In this document: in pieces, positions 35,061 to 44,039 of the stretch
Layout: each line of letters begins with the position of its first letter
How positions within the stretch are numbered: position 1 is the first letter of the stretch
From: Streptomyces sp. V3I8
GTDB lineage: Bacteria; Actinomycetota; Actinomycetes; Streptomycetales; Streptomycetaceae
Direction of reading: 5' to 3'
DNA length: 64,000 nucleotides
NCBI RefSeq assembly: GCF_030817535.1
Contig: NZ_JAUSZL010000002.1
Span: 2,046,001-2,110,000 of the forward strand
Translations under genes and position numbers: made by a program
The notes under the pieces: model-generated
What the model was told of the DNA's origin: nothing
Seen by the model: the letters and a program-made list of their open reading frames with translations, nothing else
Database searches by the model: none

Positions 35061-35762
35061 TCAGCGGAGTTTGCCGACCGCGGTGGTCGTCGTCTTCTTG
35101 AAGGCCTTCACGGGCGCGTCGGAGAAGCCGCCCATCTGCGCCCACCTGACGACGGTCACGGTGCGGCCGTCCCGGCCGACCGAGTAGAGGCTGATGTCGG
35201 TGGCTCCCCAGGAGGCACTGGTGTGCAGCCCGTGGACCCGGGCACCCTCCTCGACGGGCAGCGCGCCGTAGTCCTTGTACGTGGCCTCGATCTCGGGGTC
35301 GCCCTGCTCGGCCCTGGCCGCGCAGGCCTTGATCTCCTTGTTCAGCCGCGCGGCGAGGGCGCCGGCCTTGGCGTTACTGCCGACGACGACGGTGAGCTGC
35401 TGGGCGTTGGTCTCCAGGTCGGTCCGGAAATCCCGGTACGAGGAGTCGTAGCCGGGCAGCGCGTCCTGCAGGCAGAACACCAGTTCGTCGGGGACCCCGG
35501 GCGTGACCTTCCCCGCGGTCCAGGCGGACGTGGCGTGCGGGGGCAGCTGGGAGGCCGACAGGAACCTGGGCGCCGGAGCTTTCGCCGTGACGGTGGTCGT
35601 GGCCTTCGCCGAGGTGTTCGCCGAAGTGCTCACCGAGGTGTTCGCCGAAGTACTCACCGAGGCGCCGGCCGGGCCGGCGAGCGCCGTACCCACGGCGAGG
35701 GCCGAGGCGGCGAGTGCGGTGAGCGCCACGGTCCGGGTGCGGCTGGTCGTTGGATCGGTCAT
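35061..35762 (-). CDS. Secreted PknH-sensor-like protein
   Basis: A 233-residue protein with a signal peptide (VALTALAASALAVGTALAGPAGA). A Ser/Thr-rich stretch follows that comes from a 24-bp tandem duplication (35606-35653, encoding STSANTSV-type units). A globular domain follows from about residue 75. Its spacing (CLQDALPGYDSSYRDF, TVVVGSNAKAGALAARL, ACAARAEQGDPEIEATY, ISLYSVGRDGRTVTVVRW) recalls the extracellular sensor domain of PknH and related actinobacterial lipoproteins, with two cysteines that could pair. No kinase is attached. The start ATG 35762 has only a distant AGGGGGA. Confidence 0.65.
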   Translation of the reverse strand: MTDPTTSRTRTVALTALAASALAVGTALAGPAGASVSTSANTSVSTSANTSAKATTTVTAKAPAPRFLSASQLPPHATSAWTAGKVTPGVPDELVFCLQDALPGYDSSYRDFRTDLETNAQQLTVVVGSNAKAGALAARLNKEIKACAARAEQGDPEIEATYKDYGALPVEEGARVHGLHTSASWGATDISLYSVGRDGRTVTVVRWAQMGGFSDAPVKAFKKTTTTAVGKLR

Positions 35763-35946
35763 CGGAATGTCGTCCCCCTGTTGTGCGTACTGCGTGCACG
35801 GCGAAGCCGGGCGCATGTGCGTGGGTGGTCGGGTGCCGCCGCGAGGGCCCGTCGTGGGCTGCCGCCGGCTGGTCGGTCCGGCGGCGGTCGGTGCGACACC
35901 AGAAGCATCAGCCGTCACTCGGCCCCTGCGCAACAGACGGCGGCGT

Positions 35947-35962
35947 TTCCACGACGGTGGAA
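35947..35962. promoter_or_regulatory. Inverted repeat in the divergent secreted-protein/HTH region
   Basis: TTCCAC-GACG-GTGGAA, perfect 6-bp arms, between the divergent genes starting at 35762 (minus) and 36066 (plus). It is a candidate site for the membrane HTH protein. The rest of this 303-bp gap has no gene. Confidence 0.45.
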
Positions 35963-36065
35963 CCATCCCATCCCTCCTGACGTGCAGGTACATGGAGTGC
36001 CTGGGATGCTCTTCCAGGACGGGACACGGCCCAGGAGGCTGGGCGACGACGGGTACGGGGGAACG

Positions 36066-37478
36066 GTGTCGACTCGGGACGACGACGTCGAGGAGTTCGC
36101 GGAACTGCTGAGACGTCTGAAGGCACGGACGGACCGCAGTTACGGCGCGCTGGCACGCCGGGTGAACATGAACACCTCGACGCTGCACCGCTACTGCGCC
36201 GGTGACGCGGTACCGGTCGACTTCGCCCCCGTGGAACGGTTCGCCGTGCTGTGCGGGGCGACACCGGCCGAGCGGCTCGAACTCCACCGCCGCTGGATCC
36301 TGGCGGTCGCGGCCCGTCAGCGGCCTCGTACACAGGCGGCGGCCCCGCCGGACAACCCGGCGCCCGCCACGGCCGAGATGGCCGCACCGGACGAGGCGGA
36401 GCCCGACGGTGAGACAGCCGGGGCCGCGTCCGCACCGGGCCCCGCGGTCCCGTCCGTTCCGAGCCCTCCGGCCGGGCTCGTGTCCGACGCCGGTTCGGGA
36501 GTCGGCCGGCCCACCTGGTACCGCCGGCGGCTGACCGTCACCGTCGCCGCGGCCTCCGCGCTGATCATCACCCTGGGCGGCCTGTCGGCCCTCTCCGCCG
36601 GCGGGTCGTCCGACGACGCCTCCCGGAGCGTCGGCCCGTCCCCGACGACGGGGGCGCCGGACACACGGCACCGCCCGTCGACGAGCCCGTCCCCCGGCCG
36701 GACCGGCCCCTCGTCCTCGGCCGGTGACGCCGCCGGCGGGGTGTCCGGGTCCCCCGGCGCGGGCGGCGCGCCCTCGAAGGGCACGACGAACAGGGGGACC
36801 GAGGGGAACTCCGGGAGTTCGAAGAACGCGAAGGCGAACGGCGGCGGATCCGTCGGCGTACCGCTCACCTGGACGGCGAACTCGCAGGCCTGGCAGTCCG
36901 GCTGCGGCCACGACTACGTCATCCGCAAGGAGCCCACGCAGGTTCCGCCGCCGCCCGCCCCGCAGGACGCCGGGACCTGGGCCGCGACCCAGGGTGCCGT
37001 GCACGGGCGGGACACCAACGTGGAGATCTCGGTGCAGGGCCGGACCTCCACCGCCGTCGTCCTGACCGCGCTGCGGGTCCGGGTGGCCGGCCGCGCCGCG
37101 CCCGTCGTCGGCACCGTCTACGCCATGGAACAGGGCTGCGGCGGCTCGATGACGCCGCGTTCCTTCGCCGTCGACCTGGACAAGGACCGTCCGATCGCCC
37201 ACTCGGTCCCCGGCAACGACAGCGGCACGCCGATCCCGGCGGTCCGCATGCCCTACCGGGTGTCCGCCGCGGACCCGGAGATGCTGCTGGTCACCGCGCG
37301 GACGGAGACCTGCGACTGCTCCTGGTACCTCGAACTCGACTGGTCCTCCGAGGGCCGCACCGGCACGGTCCGCATCGACGACCACGGCAGCCCGTTCCGC
37401 ACGAGCTCCATCAAGGGCCTGCCGCGCTACTGGTACGGCTCGGAGGGCTCCGAGCGCCGCTGGGTGCCCGCCGACTGA
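36066..37478 (+). CDS. Membrane-tethered HTH protein with extracellular domain
   Basis: A 470-residue one-component-like sensor. The N-terminal HTH is at about 8-66 (FAELLRRLKARTDRSYGALA, VNMNTSTLHRYCAGDAVP). A Pro/Ala linker, a single membrane segment at about 156-178 (LTVTVAAASALIITLGGL), a long Ser/Gly/Pro extracellular spacer, and a C-terminal beta-rich domain of about 190 residues with five cysteines (GCGHDYV, QGCGGSM, TCDCSWYL) follow. The layout suggests a DNA-binding head controlled by an outside signal, or an HTH fold reused for protein contact. Start GTG 36066 is chosen over ATG 36007 because homology-like sequence and a GGGG-rich ribosome site precede it. Confidence 0.75.
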   Translation: MSTRDDDVEEFAELLRRLKARTDRSYGALARRVNMNTSTLHRYCAGDAVPVDFAPVERFAVLCGATPAERLELHRRWILAVAARQRPRTQAAAPPDNPAPATAEMAAPDEAEPDGETAGAASAPGPAVPSVPSPPAGLVSDAGSGVGRPTWYRRRLTVTVAAASALIITLGGLSALSAGGSSDDASRSVGPSPTTGAPDTRHRPSTSPSPGRTGPSSSAGDAAGGVSGSPGAGGAPSKGTTNRGTEGNSGSSKNAKANGGGSVGVPLTWTANSQAWQSGCGHDYVIRKEPTQVPPPPAPQDAGTWAATQGAVHGRDTNVEISVQGRTSTAVVLTALRVRVAGRAAPVVGTVYAMEQGCGGSMTPRSFAVDLDKDRPIAHSVPGNDSGTPIPAVRMPYRVSAADPEMLLVTARTETCDCSWYLELDWSSEGRTGTVRIDDHGSPFRTSSIKGLPRYWYGSEGSERRWVPAD

Positions 37479-37493
37479 CGGCCCCGCACCGGT

Positions 37494-39236
37494 CTACGGC
37501 CGGGGCACGTTCCGGATGTTGGAGCGGGCCATCTGGACCATGCGGCCCACTCCCCCGTCGAGGACGATCTTCGACGCCGACAGGGCGAAGCCGGTGACCA
37601 TCTCCTTGCTGATCTTCGGCGGGATGGACAGGGCGTTCGGGTCGGTGACGACGTCGACGAGCGCCGGGCCCTTGTGCCGGAAGGCGTCCTTGAGGGCGCC
37701 CGCGAGCTGCTTGGGCTTCTCCACGCGTACGCCGTAGGCACCGCAGGCTCGGGCGACGGCGGCGAAGTCGGGGTTCTTGTTGCCCGTCCCGTACGAGGGC
37801 AGCCCCGCGACCAGCATCTCCAGTTCGACCATGCCGAGCGAGGAGTTGTTGAAGAGGACGACCTTCACCGGCAGGTCGTACTGGACGAGGGTGAGGAAGT
37901 CGCCCATCAGCATGGAGAATCCGCCGTCGCCCGACATCGAGACGACCTGCCGGCCGCGGTCGGTGAACTGGGCGCCGATGGCCTGCGGCAGGGCGTTCGC
38001 CATGGAGCCGTGGGAGAAGGAACCGATGATGCGGCGGCGGCCGTTCGGTGAGATGTAGCGGGCCGCCCACACGTTGCACATACCGGTGTCGACCGTGAAC
38101 ACGGCGTCGTCGTCGGCGAGTTCGTCGAGCACGGAGGCGACGTACTCCGGGTGGATCGGGACGTGCTTGTCGACCTTGCGCGTATAGGCCTTGACCACGC
38201 CTTCGAGCGCGTCGGCGTGCTTCTTGAGCATCTTGTCCAGGAAGCGGCGGTTGCTCTTGGGGCTCACCTTCGGGGTGAGACAGCGCAGGGTCTCCTTCAC
38301 GTCGCCCCACACCGCGAGGTCCAGCCTGGAGCGCCGGCCGAGGCGTTCGGGCCGCACGTCGACCTGTGCGATCTTGACGTCGTCGGGGAGGAAGGCGTTG
38401 TACGGGAAGTCGGTGCCGAGCAGGATCAGCAGGTCGCACTCGTGGGTGGCCTCGTAGGCGGCGCCGTACCCGAGGAGTCCGCTCATGCCGACGTCGTACG
38501 GGTTGTCGTACTGGATCCACTCCTTGCCGCGCAGGGCGTGCCCGACCGGGGACTTGATCTTCTCGGCGAACGCCATGACCTCGGCGTGCGCGCCCGCGGT
38601 GCCGCTGCCGCAGAAGAGGGTGACCTTGTCGGCCTCGTCGATCATCGCGGCGAGCCGGTCGATCTCGGTGTCGCCCGGGCGCACGGTGGGGCGGGAGGTG
38701 ACGAGCGCGGTCTCGGCGGCCTTGTCCGGGGCGGGCTCGTCGGCGATGTCGCCCGGCAGCGTCACCACGCTCACGCCGCCCTGGCCGACCGCGTGCTGGA
38801 TGGCGGTCTGCAGCAGCCGGGGCATCTGCTTCGGGCTGGAGATCATCTCGCTGTAGTGGCTGCACTCGCGGAACAGCTGCTCGGGATGGGTCTCCTGGAA
38901 GAACCCGAGGCCGATCTCGCTGGACGGGATGTGCGAGGCGAGGGCGAGCACGGGGGCCATGGAGCGGTGGGCGTCGTACAGGCCGTTGATGAGGTGCAGG
39001 TTGCCCGGGCCGCAGGAGCCCGCGCAGGAGCCGAGCCTGCCGGTGATCTGGGCCTCGGCGCCCGCCGCGAAGGCCGCCGTCTCCTCGTGCCGGACGTGGA
39101 TCCAGTCGATGGCGGGGCTGCGGCGGATGGCGTCGACCACCGGGTTGAGGCTGTCGCCGACCACCCCGTACATGCGCTCGACGCCCGCGCGGACGAGGAT
39201 GTCGACGAACTGCTCGGCGACGTTCTGCTTGGCCAT
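37494..39236 (-). CDS. poxB: PoxB-like thiamine-diphosphate-dependent pyruvate oxidase/dehydrogenase
   Basis: A 580-residue ThDP enzyme. The Pyr domain holds IHVRHEETAAFAAGAEAQ, whose Glu activates ThDP. The central FAD-type domain is at about 185-330. The PP domain has SMSGDGGFSMLMGDFLTLV and LFNNSSLG, the GDG-x-NN metal-ThDP motif. FSHGSMANALPQAIGAQ is the usual PoxB block. It would decarboxylate pyruvate to acetate and pass electrons to the quinone pool at the membrane; other ThDP oxidases remain possible. It lies alone, with no co-directional partner. Confidence 0.85.
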   Translation of the reverse strand: MAKQNVAEQFVDILVRAGVERMYGVVGDSLNPVVDAIRRSPAIDWIHVRHEETAAFAAGAEAQITGRLGSCAGSCGPGNLHLINGLYDAHRSMAPVLALASHIPSSEIGLGFFQETHPEQLFRECSHYSEMISSPKQMPRLLQTAIQHAVGQGGVSVVTLPGDIADEPAPDKAAETALVTSRPTVRPGDTEIDRLAAMIDEADKVTLFCGSGTAGAHAEVMAFAEKIKSPVGHALRGKEWIQYDNPYDVGMSGLLGYGAAYEATHECDLLILLGTDFPYNAFLPDDVKIAQVDVRPERLGRRSRLDLAVWGDVKETLRCLTPKVSPKSNRRFLDKMLKKHADALEGVVKAYTRKVDKHVPIHPEYVASVLDELADDDAVFTVDTGMCNVWAARYISPNGRRRIIGSFSHGSMANALPQAIGAQFTDRGRQVVSMSGDGGFSMLMGDFLTLVQYDLPVKVVLFNNSSLGMVELEMLVAGLPSYGTGNKNPDFAAVARACGAYGVRVEKPKQLAGALKDAFRHKGPALVDVVTDPNALSIPPKISKEMVTGFALSASKIVLDGGVGRMVQMARSNIRNVPRP

Positions 39237-39329
39237 GAGTCACGCGCCCCTTGCTGTCGTTCGCTGTCGTTCCCCGTCGTTCGCTGTCACGGGATTCCCT
39301 CAGGTCCCATCTGCTCACAGCGGACGCGG

Positions 39330-40952
39330 TTACGCCTCCCAGACGACGGCGGCGGTCCGGTCGTCGGCGTAACCCTTGACCCGGACCGTGGTGTCCGCGA
39401 GGAAGGCGGCGAGGCCGGGCGGGCCGCCCGCCGGTCCCGCCGACCAGCGTGCGGTGAGGTGTTCGACCAGACGTGGCTCGCCGCGCAGGGGTTCGGCGAG
39501 TCCGCTGCTGCACAGGAGGAGCGCGTCACCCGGGCGGGCGACGGAGGCCCGGAAGCGGAAGGGGTCGCGGGGCGACGGCTCGGGGGCGGGCTCGTACGGG
39601 CTGGGGGGCGTGGTGATGTTCAGGTCCATGGTGAGCCGGTCGCCGTCGGGGGTCTCGTGCGGCAGCGATCCGAAGCCGACGACGGCCTCGCCGGTGGTCT
39701 CGGCGACACGCGGCTCGATGTCCTGCCACTCGCCGTCCCGCAGCCGGAACAGGCCGCCCGCGCCGACGCCGAAGAAGACGCGCGTACGGCACTCGGGGTC
39801 GGCGGGGAGCAGGAGGCAGCGCAGGCTCGCGGTGTACTCCTCCGGTTCCACGCCCTGTTCGGCGGCGCCGGCCCGCAGTCTGCCGAGGCTGCGGTCGGTG
39901 AGGCGGTGCAGGCCCGACTTCAGGTCGCCGCGGCGGGCGGCCCTGATGTCCTCGGCCAGCCGGGCGTGGCTGCGGCCGACGGCGCGGCCGATCCACCGGC
40001 ACGCCTCGGCCGCGGCGCGGTGGGCGTCGGGGGTGGCGCGGGCGCCGGTCGCCATGGCGACCAGGACGAGGGCGGTGTCGCCGGAGCCGAAGCGGGCGGT
40101 GAGGAGGGAGTCCCTGCGGGGTTCGCCCCGGTAGCGGGCCGAGTCGCCGCGTACCGAGACGGCTCGGAGGGTGCTCGTGCCGTACGAGGCCCCGTCCAGC
40201 ACGGTGTCGGCGACGAGGTCGTCGAGGGCGTCCGGGTCCGCCGGGGGCAGGGCGGTGGGCTCGGGGGCGTAGGTGGGCGGGCCCGAGCCGACGTGGTCGA
40301 GGGGTGTGGGGACACGGGGCCCGTCCTGGGCGGGCCCGTCCTGGGCGGGCCCGTCCTGGGCGGGCCCGTCGGCGGGGCTGATCGCGAGCCCGGCCGCGGG
40401 GCCCGCCGCGGGGCGGTCGGTGAGCGTGGTGTCCGCGGGGGGCCCGGGGAGCGGGGGCTCCCAGGGGGCGCGCTGCCGTTGGAGTCCGCTGCGGCGCAGG
40501 GGGTCGGAGGGCGGGTCCGCAGGCGCCGGGCCCCGGGGGTCGGCGGCCCGTGGCTGCGGGGGCACCGCCGTCGGCGGGGGGCCGGTCGGGGGCCACCAGG
40601 GCGGGAGGTCGGACGGGGGCCCGGGGGGATGTACGTCCGGTGCGGGCCGTGGGGGTTGCCCGCGCAGTTCCCCGCGCCCCTGACGGGACCCGGACCCGGA
40701 GCCCGGCTCCGGCGCGGGCGACCCGGCGGGATGCACGTCCCGTGCGGGCCGTGAGGGCTGGTCGCGCACCTGACGGGGTGGGGGGACCGTGGTGGGGTCC
40801 TGGGGTGTGTCCAGTGTGTGCGTCGCCGAGACGAAGCGGTCGTCCAGGGAGTCGGGGGCCGGTGCGGGGCCCGTGTCTCCCGTGGAGTCGTCGTACAGCT
40901 GTCCCCACCAGTCGTCCTGATGACCGGTCGGCCTCTCCCCCTGCTGGCTCAT
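39330..40952 (-). CDS. PP2C-family protein phosphatase with repeat-derived linker
   Basis: A 540-residue protein. Residues 1-240 are Pro/Gly/Asp/Arg-rich and disordered-looking. The C-terminal half is a PP2C-like domain (VSVRGDSARYRGEPRRD, ALVLVAMATGARATPD, GDALLLCSSGLAEPL, KGYADDRTAAVVWE) for Ser/Thr dephosphorylation with Mn or Mg. The first aspartate motif is present; the usual DG of the second appears replaced, so activity is uncertain. The linker includes a 15-bp tandem triplicate and two copies of a dispersed Streptomyces repeat, giving the peptide pair RPARDVHPAG and RPAPDVHPPG. CAGGGAC precedes ATG 40952. Confidence 0.75.
   Translation of the reverse strand: MSQQGERPTGHQDDWWGQLYDDSTGDTGPAPAPDSLDDRFVSATHTLDTPQDPTTVPPPRQVRDQPSRPARDVHPAGSPAPEPGSGSGSRQGRGELRGQPPRPAPDVHPPGPPSDLPPWWPPTGPPPTAVPPQPRAADPRGPAPADPPSDPLRRSGLQRQRAPWEPPLPGPPADTTLTDRPAAGPAAGLAISPADGPAQDGPAQDGPAQDGPRVPTPLDHVGSGPPTYAPEPTALPPADPDALDDLVADTVLDGASYGTSTLRAVSVRGDSARYRGEPRRDSLLTARFGSGDTALVLVAMATGARATPDAHRAAAEACRWIGRAVGRSHARLAEDIRAARRGDLKSGLHRLTDRSLGRLRAGAAEQGVEPEEYTASLRCLLLPADPECRTRVFFGVGAGGLFRLRDGEWQDIEPRVAETTGEAVVGFGSLPHETPDGDRLTMDLNITTPPSPYEPAPEPSPRDPFRFRASVARPGDALLLCSSGLAEPLRGEPRLVEHLTARWSAGPAGGPPGLAAFLADTTVRVKGYADDRTAAVVWEA
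40320..40364. repeat. 15-bp tandem triplicate inside the phosphatase gene
   Basis: Three identical in-frame copies of a 15-bp unit encode GPAQD-type pentapeptides in the disordered linker. Confidence 0.85.
40632..40781. repeat. Two copies of a dispersed Streptomyces repeat inside a coding region
   Basis: The first copy, about 40632-40687, includes CGCGCAGTTCCCCGCGCCCC and TGACGGG, the same element as at 20651. The second, about 40732-40779, shares the flank TGCGGGCCGTG and ends CGCGCACCTGACGGGG, with the middle deleted. Both are read in frame by the phosphatase gene. Confidence 0.7.
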
Positions 40953-41306
40953 GTCCCTGATTGTCACCGTTGAAGGCCGCCGGAAACGGGGCATCGGGAA
41001 AAACCGGCCGGACAGGACCGCCGGGCGATCCCACCCCCCACGGGAGAACCGCCCGGCGGCGCCGGTGCGACGGGGCTCCGGCGTACGCACGGGCCCACGT
41101 CACGCTCTGGCCGGCCGGCCCTACGGCGTCCCGGCCGGTTCACGGGGCGGGTTCCACCCGTCGCCCCGTTCATCCGCGCGGGCGGGCGAACAAGGCGGAT
41201 TGGCCGGTCCTGACCGGTCCCCGCCGGCCCCGCGACGTCGCACGCCCCGGCGCCACCTTGGCAGAGACCCGGACCGAACGGCGATGATGTGCCGAGGCGG
41301 TTTTAC

Positions 41307-41330
41307 GCCGTGGCCGTTTTCCGCCACGGC
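41307..41330. promoter_or_regulatory. Hairpin in the leader of the LuxR/TrmB-type gene
   Basis: Perfect 8-bp stem GCCGTGGC / GCCACGGC with an 8-nt loop, ending 26 bp before the start codon and just upstream of its ribosome site. It could be an operator or an RNA control element. The remainder of 40953-41356 has no gene. Confidence 0.5.
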
Positions 41331-41356
41331 CGGTCTTCCGGGGAGGGGGTCGCCGC

Positions 41357-42376
41357 ATGCTGGCAGCGACAGGTCTGACAGCGCTGGGGCTGGACGACAC
41401 GCACGAGTCGGCGTACCGGGCACTGGTGTCCGTGGGCGCCGCCGACGTGCCCGATCTCGCGCGGCGGCTCGCACTCGGCGAGCACGACACCGAGCGGGCC
41501 CTGCGCGGACTGGAGCGGCACGGACTCGCGGCGCAGTCGTCGGCACGGCCCGGCCGGTGGGTCGCCGCCCCGCCCGGGGTCGCGCTCGGCGCGCTCCTGA
41601 CCCAGCGGCGCCACGAACTGGACCAGGCGGAGCTGACGGCCGCGCTGCTCGCCGAGGAGTACCGCGCGCAGGCCGTCGAGCCCGCCGCGCACGACCTGGT
41701 CGAGGTGGTGACCGGCGCCGCCGCGGTGGCCCAGCGGTTCCTGCAGCTCCAGCTCGGGGCGAGCGAGGAGGTGTGCGCCCTGGTCACCGGCGATCCCGTC
41801 GTCGTGTCCGGGACGGACAACGAGGCGGAGGAGCAGGCCGCCGGCCGGGGCGTCCGCTACCGCGTGGTGGTCGAACGCCCGGTCCTGGACCTGCCGGGCG
41901 GCATCAGCGAACTCTCCGCGGCGCTCGGCCGTGACGAGCGGGTACGGGTCGTGGACACCGTGCCGACCAAGCTGGTCGTCGCCGACCGGACGCTCGCCAT
42001 GGTGCCGCTGACGACCTCGCGGACCCTGGAGCCCGCCGCCCTCGTCGTGCACGCGAGCGGCCTGCTCGAATCGCTGTCGGGCCTGTTCGAGTCGGTGTGG
42101 CGGGACGCCCTGCCGCTGCGCCTCGGCACGCCGGGTGGCCCGGACGCGGTCGTCGAGGAGGAGCGGGACGGACCCGACGGCACCGACCTCGAGATCCTCT
42201 CCCTGCTCCTCGCCGGACTGACCGACGCGAGCGTCGCCAAACAGCTCGACCTGGGCCTGCGGACCGTGCAGCGCCGGGTGAAGCGGCTGATGGAGCTGAC
42301 GGGCGTGACGACCCGGCTCCAGCTCGGCTGGCACACGTACGAGAAGGGCTGGGTGGCCCGCGGCCCGCGGGACTGA
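41357..42376 (+). CDS. TrmB/LuxR-type transcriptional regulator
   Basis: A 339-residue cytosolic regulator. The N-terminal winged helix is at about 10-70 (DDTHESAYRALVSVGAADVPDLARRL, ALRGLERHGLAA), of the TrmB type. A central domain has family resemblance only. The C-terminal LuxR-type HTH is at about 272-325 (ILSLLLAGLTDASVAKQLDLGLRTVQRRV). Such proteins are numerous in Streptomyces and usually act on secreted-enzyme or secondary-metabolite genes; the target is unknown. A GGGGAGGGGG ribosome site precedes ATG 41357. Confidence 0.85.
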   Translation: MLAATGLTALGLDDTHESAYRALVSVGAADVPDLARRLALGEHDTERALRGLERHGLAAQSSARPGRWVAAPPGVALGALLTQRRHELDQAELTAALLAEEYRAQAVEPAAHDLVEVVTGAAAVAQRFLQLQLGASEEVCALVTGDPVVVSGTDNEAEEQAAGRGVRYRVVVERPVLDLPGGISELSAALGRDERVRVVDTVPTKLVVADRTLAMVPLTTSRTLEPAALVVHASGLLESLSGLFESVWRDALPLRLGTPGGPDAVVEEERDGPDGTDLEILSLLLAGLTDASVAKQLDLGLRTVQRRVKRLMELTGVTTRLQLGWHTYEKGWVARGPRD

Positions 42377-42412
42377 TCTGCGGTCGGGCCCGTCCTCCGG
42401 CACCCTGGACAG

Positions 42413-42895
42413 ATGGGAGCGTGGGAACTCCTGCTGGTCGGCGTGGTGCTGCTGCTCGGCCTGGCCGGAGTGCTGGTGCCCGGCGCGCCGGGCTCGTGGC
42501 TCGTGTGGGCCGCGGTCCTGTGGTGGGCGTTCGAGGAGCCCCGCCCGCTCTCCTGGGGCGTGCTGGTGGCCGCCACCGCCACCCTCCTCGTCGCCCGGGT
42601 GATCCGCTGGCGGCTGCCGCCGCGCAGACTGCGTTCGAGCGGCGCCACCCCCCGGACGGCGGTGTGCGCGGGGGTCGGGGCGCTGCTCGGCTTCTTCGTC
42701 GTTCCGGTGCTCGGCGCGATACCCGGGTACCTCGGTGGCGCCTACCTCGCCGAGCGGCTGCGGCTCGGCGGGCACGGGGAGGCGGTGGCGTCGGTGCGGT
42801 CGGTGATGCGCCTGGGCGGCACGAGCGTGCTGGTGGAGCTGTTCGCCTGCCTGCTGATCGCGGGCGCGTGGCTGGGCGCGGTGATCCGGGGCTGA
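42413..42895 (+). CDS. DUF456 membrane protein
   Basis: A 160-residue integral membrane protein with four hydrophobic segments, including LLVGVVLLLGLAGVLVPGAPG (Gly-rich front of DUF456), LVAATATLLVARVIRW, VGALLGFFVVPVLGAIPGYLGG and a final LFACLLIAGAWLGAVI. DUF456 proteins have glycine-zipper segments; their function is not known. It follows the regulator gene by 36 bp and may be co-transcribed. The ribosome site is weak. Confidence 0.8.
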   Translation: MGAWELLLVGVVLLLGLAGVLVPGAPGSWLVWAAVLWWAFEEPRPLSWGVLVAATATLLVARVIRWRLPPRRLRSSGATPRTAVCAGVGALLGFFVVPVLGAIPGYLGGAYLAERLRLGGHGEAVASVRSVMRLGGTSVLVELFACLLIAGAWLGAVIRG

Positions 42896-43572
42896 CCAGG
42901 CGCCCGCGGCGTTCGGACACCGGCGCCCGCGCCCCTCTCGGCCGCCGGACGGCGTACGTCGACACCGGTCACGTAGTACCAGGAACCGGTCGTGGCCCTG
43001 TACGCCCCGCCGCTCGGCTCCGCGGCACGACGGCCGTCCAGGGCGACGAAACCGGTCTGCAGCGCGTCGCGGTGACAGGTCGCGGGCCCGGAGCCGCCGG
43101 GGGTGCGGAGGGTGACGAGGAGGTTCGCGGCGGCGGGGACGCGCAGGGGGACGGCGTCGCTGACGACGTCCTCGCCGGCCGGCACGGTGATCTTCCTACG
43201 GCCGCCGAAGGCGAGCGTGCGCATCGTGCCGGACAGGGCGTTCGGGCTCCTGGGCGCGTTCGGCTCCTGCCTGGCCACGGTGGCCGCGCCGAGCACCGGC
43301 GGCAGGGTGCCGAGCCGGTTGGAGACCCGTACGCGGACGGCCGTACCGCCGGCGCTCGTGTGCACGGCGTCGCGGATCGACGCGTCGGGGAGCAGGGCGG
43401 CGGTGCCGGAGGCGGCGGCCTCCCGGGTGCCGGTCCAGTACGCGGGGGCGGCCCGTGGGCCTGGGCGCTCGGGCCCTGCGTGGGTCGCGGCCGTGCCCGT
43501 GAGGGTGAGGGCCGGGGCACCGGCCACGCCGGCCAGGACCCGGCCGGCGTCTCTTCGTCCGACCTCGACCAT
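42742..43572 (-). pseudogene. SGNH/GDSL hydrolase lacking its catalytic domain
   Basis: Starts with a Tat-like signal (GRRDAGRVLAGVAGAPALTL) and the N-terminal beta-domain of secreted GDSL-type esterases (IRDAVHTSAGGTAVRVRVSN, TMRTLAFGGRRKITVPAGEDVVSD, GSWYYVTGVDV). In intact proteins the GDSIT catalytic block comes directly after this. Here the reading frame loses family likeness near 42955 and runs antisense into the DUF456 gene until a stop at 42742. The catalytic Ser, Asp and His are absent, so the gene is a truncated remnant, probably cut by a deletion that brought the DUF456 gene alongside. Confidence 0.75.
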
Positions 43573-43670
43573 GTGTTGCCGCCTTCCGCCGAACGATCCT
43601 GGGGGCAGGTCCTGGGACCTGGGGTCAGGATCCGGTGCGGAGGGCGTGAGAACCGTGTTTGGCTGCAGTC

Positions 43671-44039
43671 ATGACCGCATTCAGTGAAGTCGAACGGGCG
43701 TACCTAAAATCCCAGCGGCTGGGGCGCCTCGCCACCGTCGACCAGCACGGCCAGCCGCAGGCGAACCCCGTCGGCTTCCATCCGCAGGACGACGGGACGC
43801 TCCTCATCGGCGGCTATGCCATGGGGACCACCAAGAAGTGGCGGAACCTCCAGAAGAACCCGAAGGTCGCCCTCGTGATCGACGACATCGTCAGCGTCCG
43901 TCCCTGGAGGGTGCGCGGGGTGGACATCCGCGGGGAGGCCGAACTGCTGACCGGACCGCACGAGTTGGGTCCGCTCTTCAGCGAGGAACTGATCCGCGTC
44001 CATCCCCGGCGGATCCACAGCTGGGGGCTGGAGGAGTAG
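43671..44039 (+). CDS. PPOX-class F420-dependent oxidoreductase
   Basis: A 122-residue split-barrel protein of the pyridoxamine-5'-phosphate-oxidase superfamily: YLKSQRLGRLATVDQHGQPQANPVGF, then KWRNLQKNPKVALVIDD and VRGVDIRGEAELL. This is the usual form of actinobacterial F420-dependent reductases; the substrate is unknown. There is no Shine-Dalgarno before ATG 43671, so it may be leaderless. Its last 62 bp overlap the end of the ogt gene on the other strand. Confidence 0.8.
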   Translation: MTAFSEVERAYLKSQRLGRLATVDQHGQPQANPVGFHPQDDGTLLIGGYAMGTTKKWRNLQKNPKVALVIDDIVSVRPWRVRGVDIRGEAELLTGPHELGPLFSEELIRVHPRRIHSWGLEE

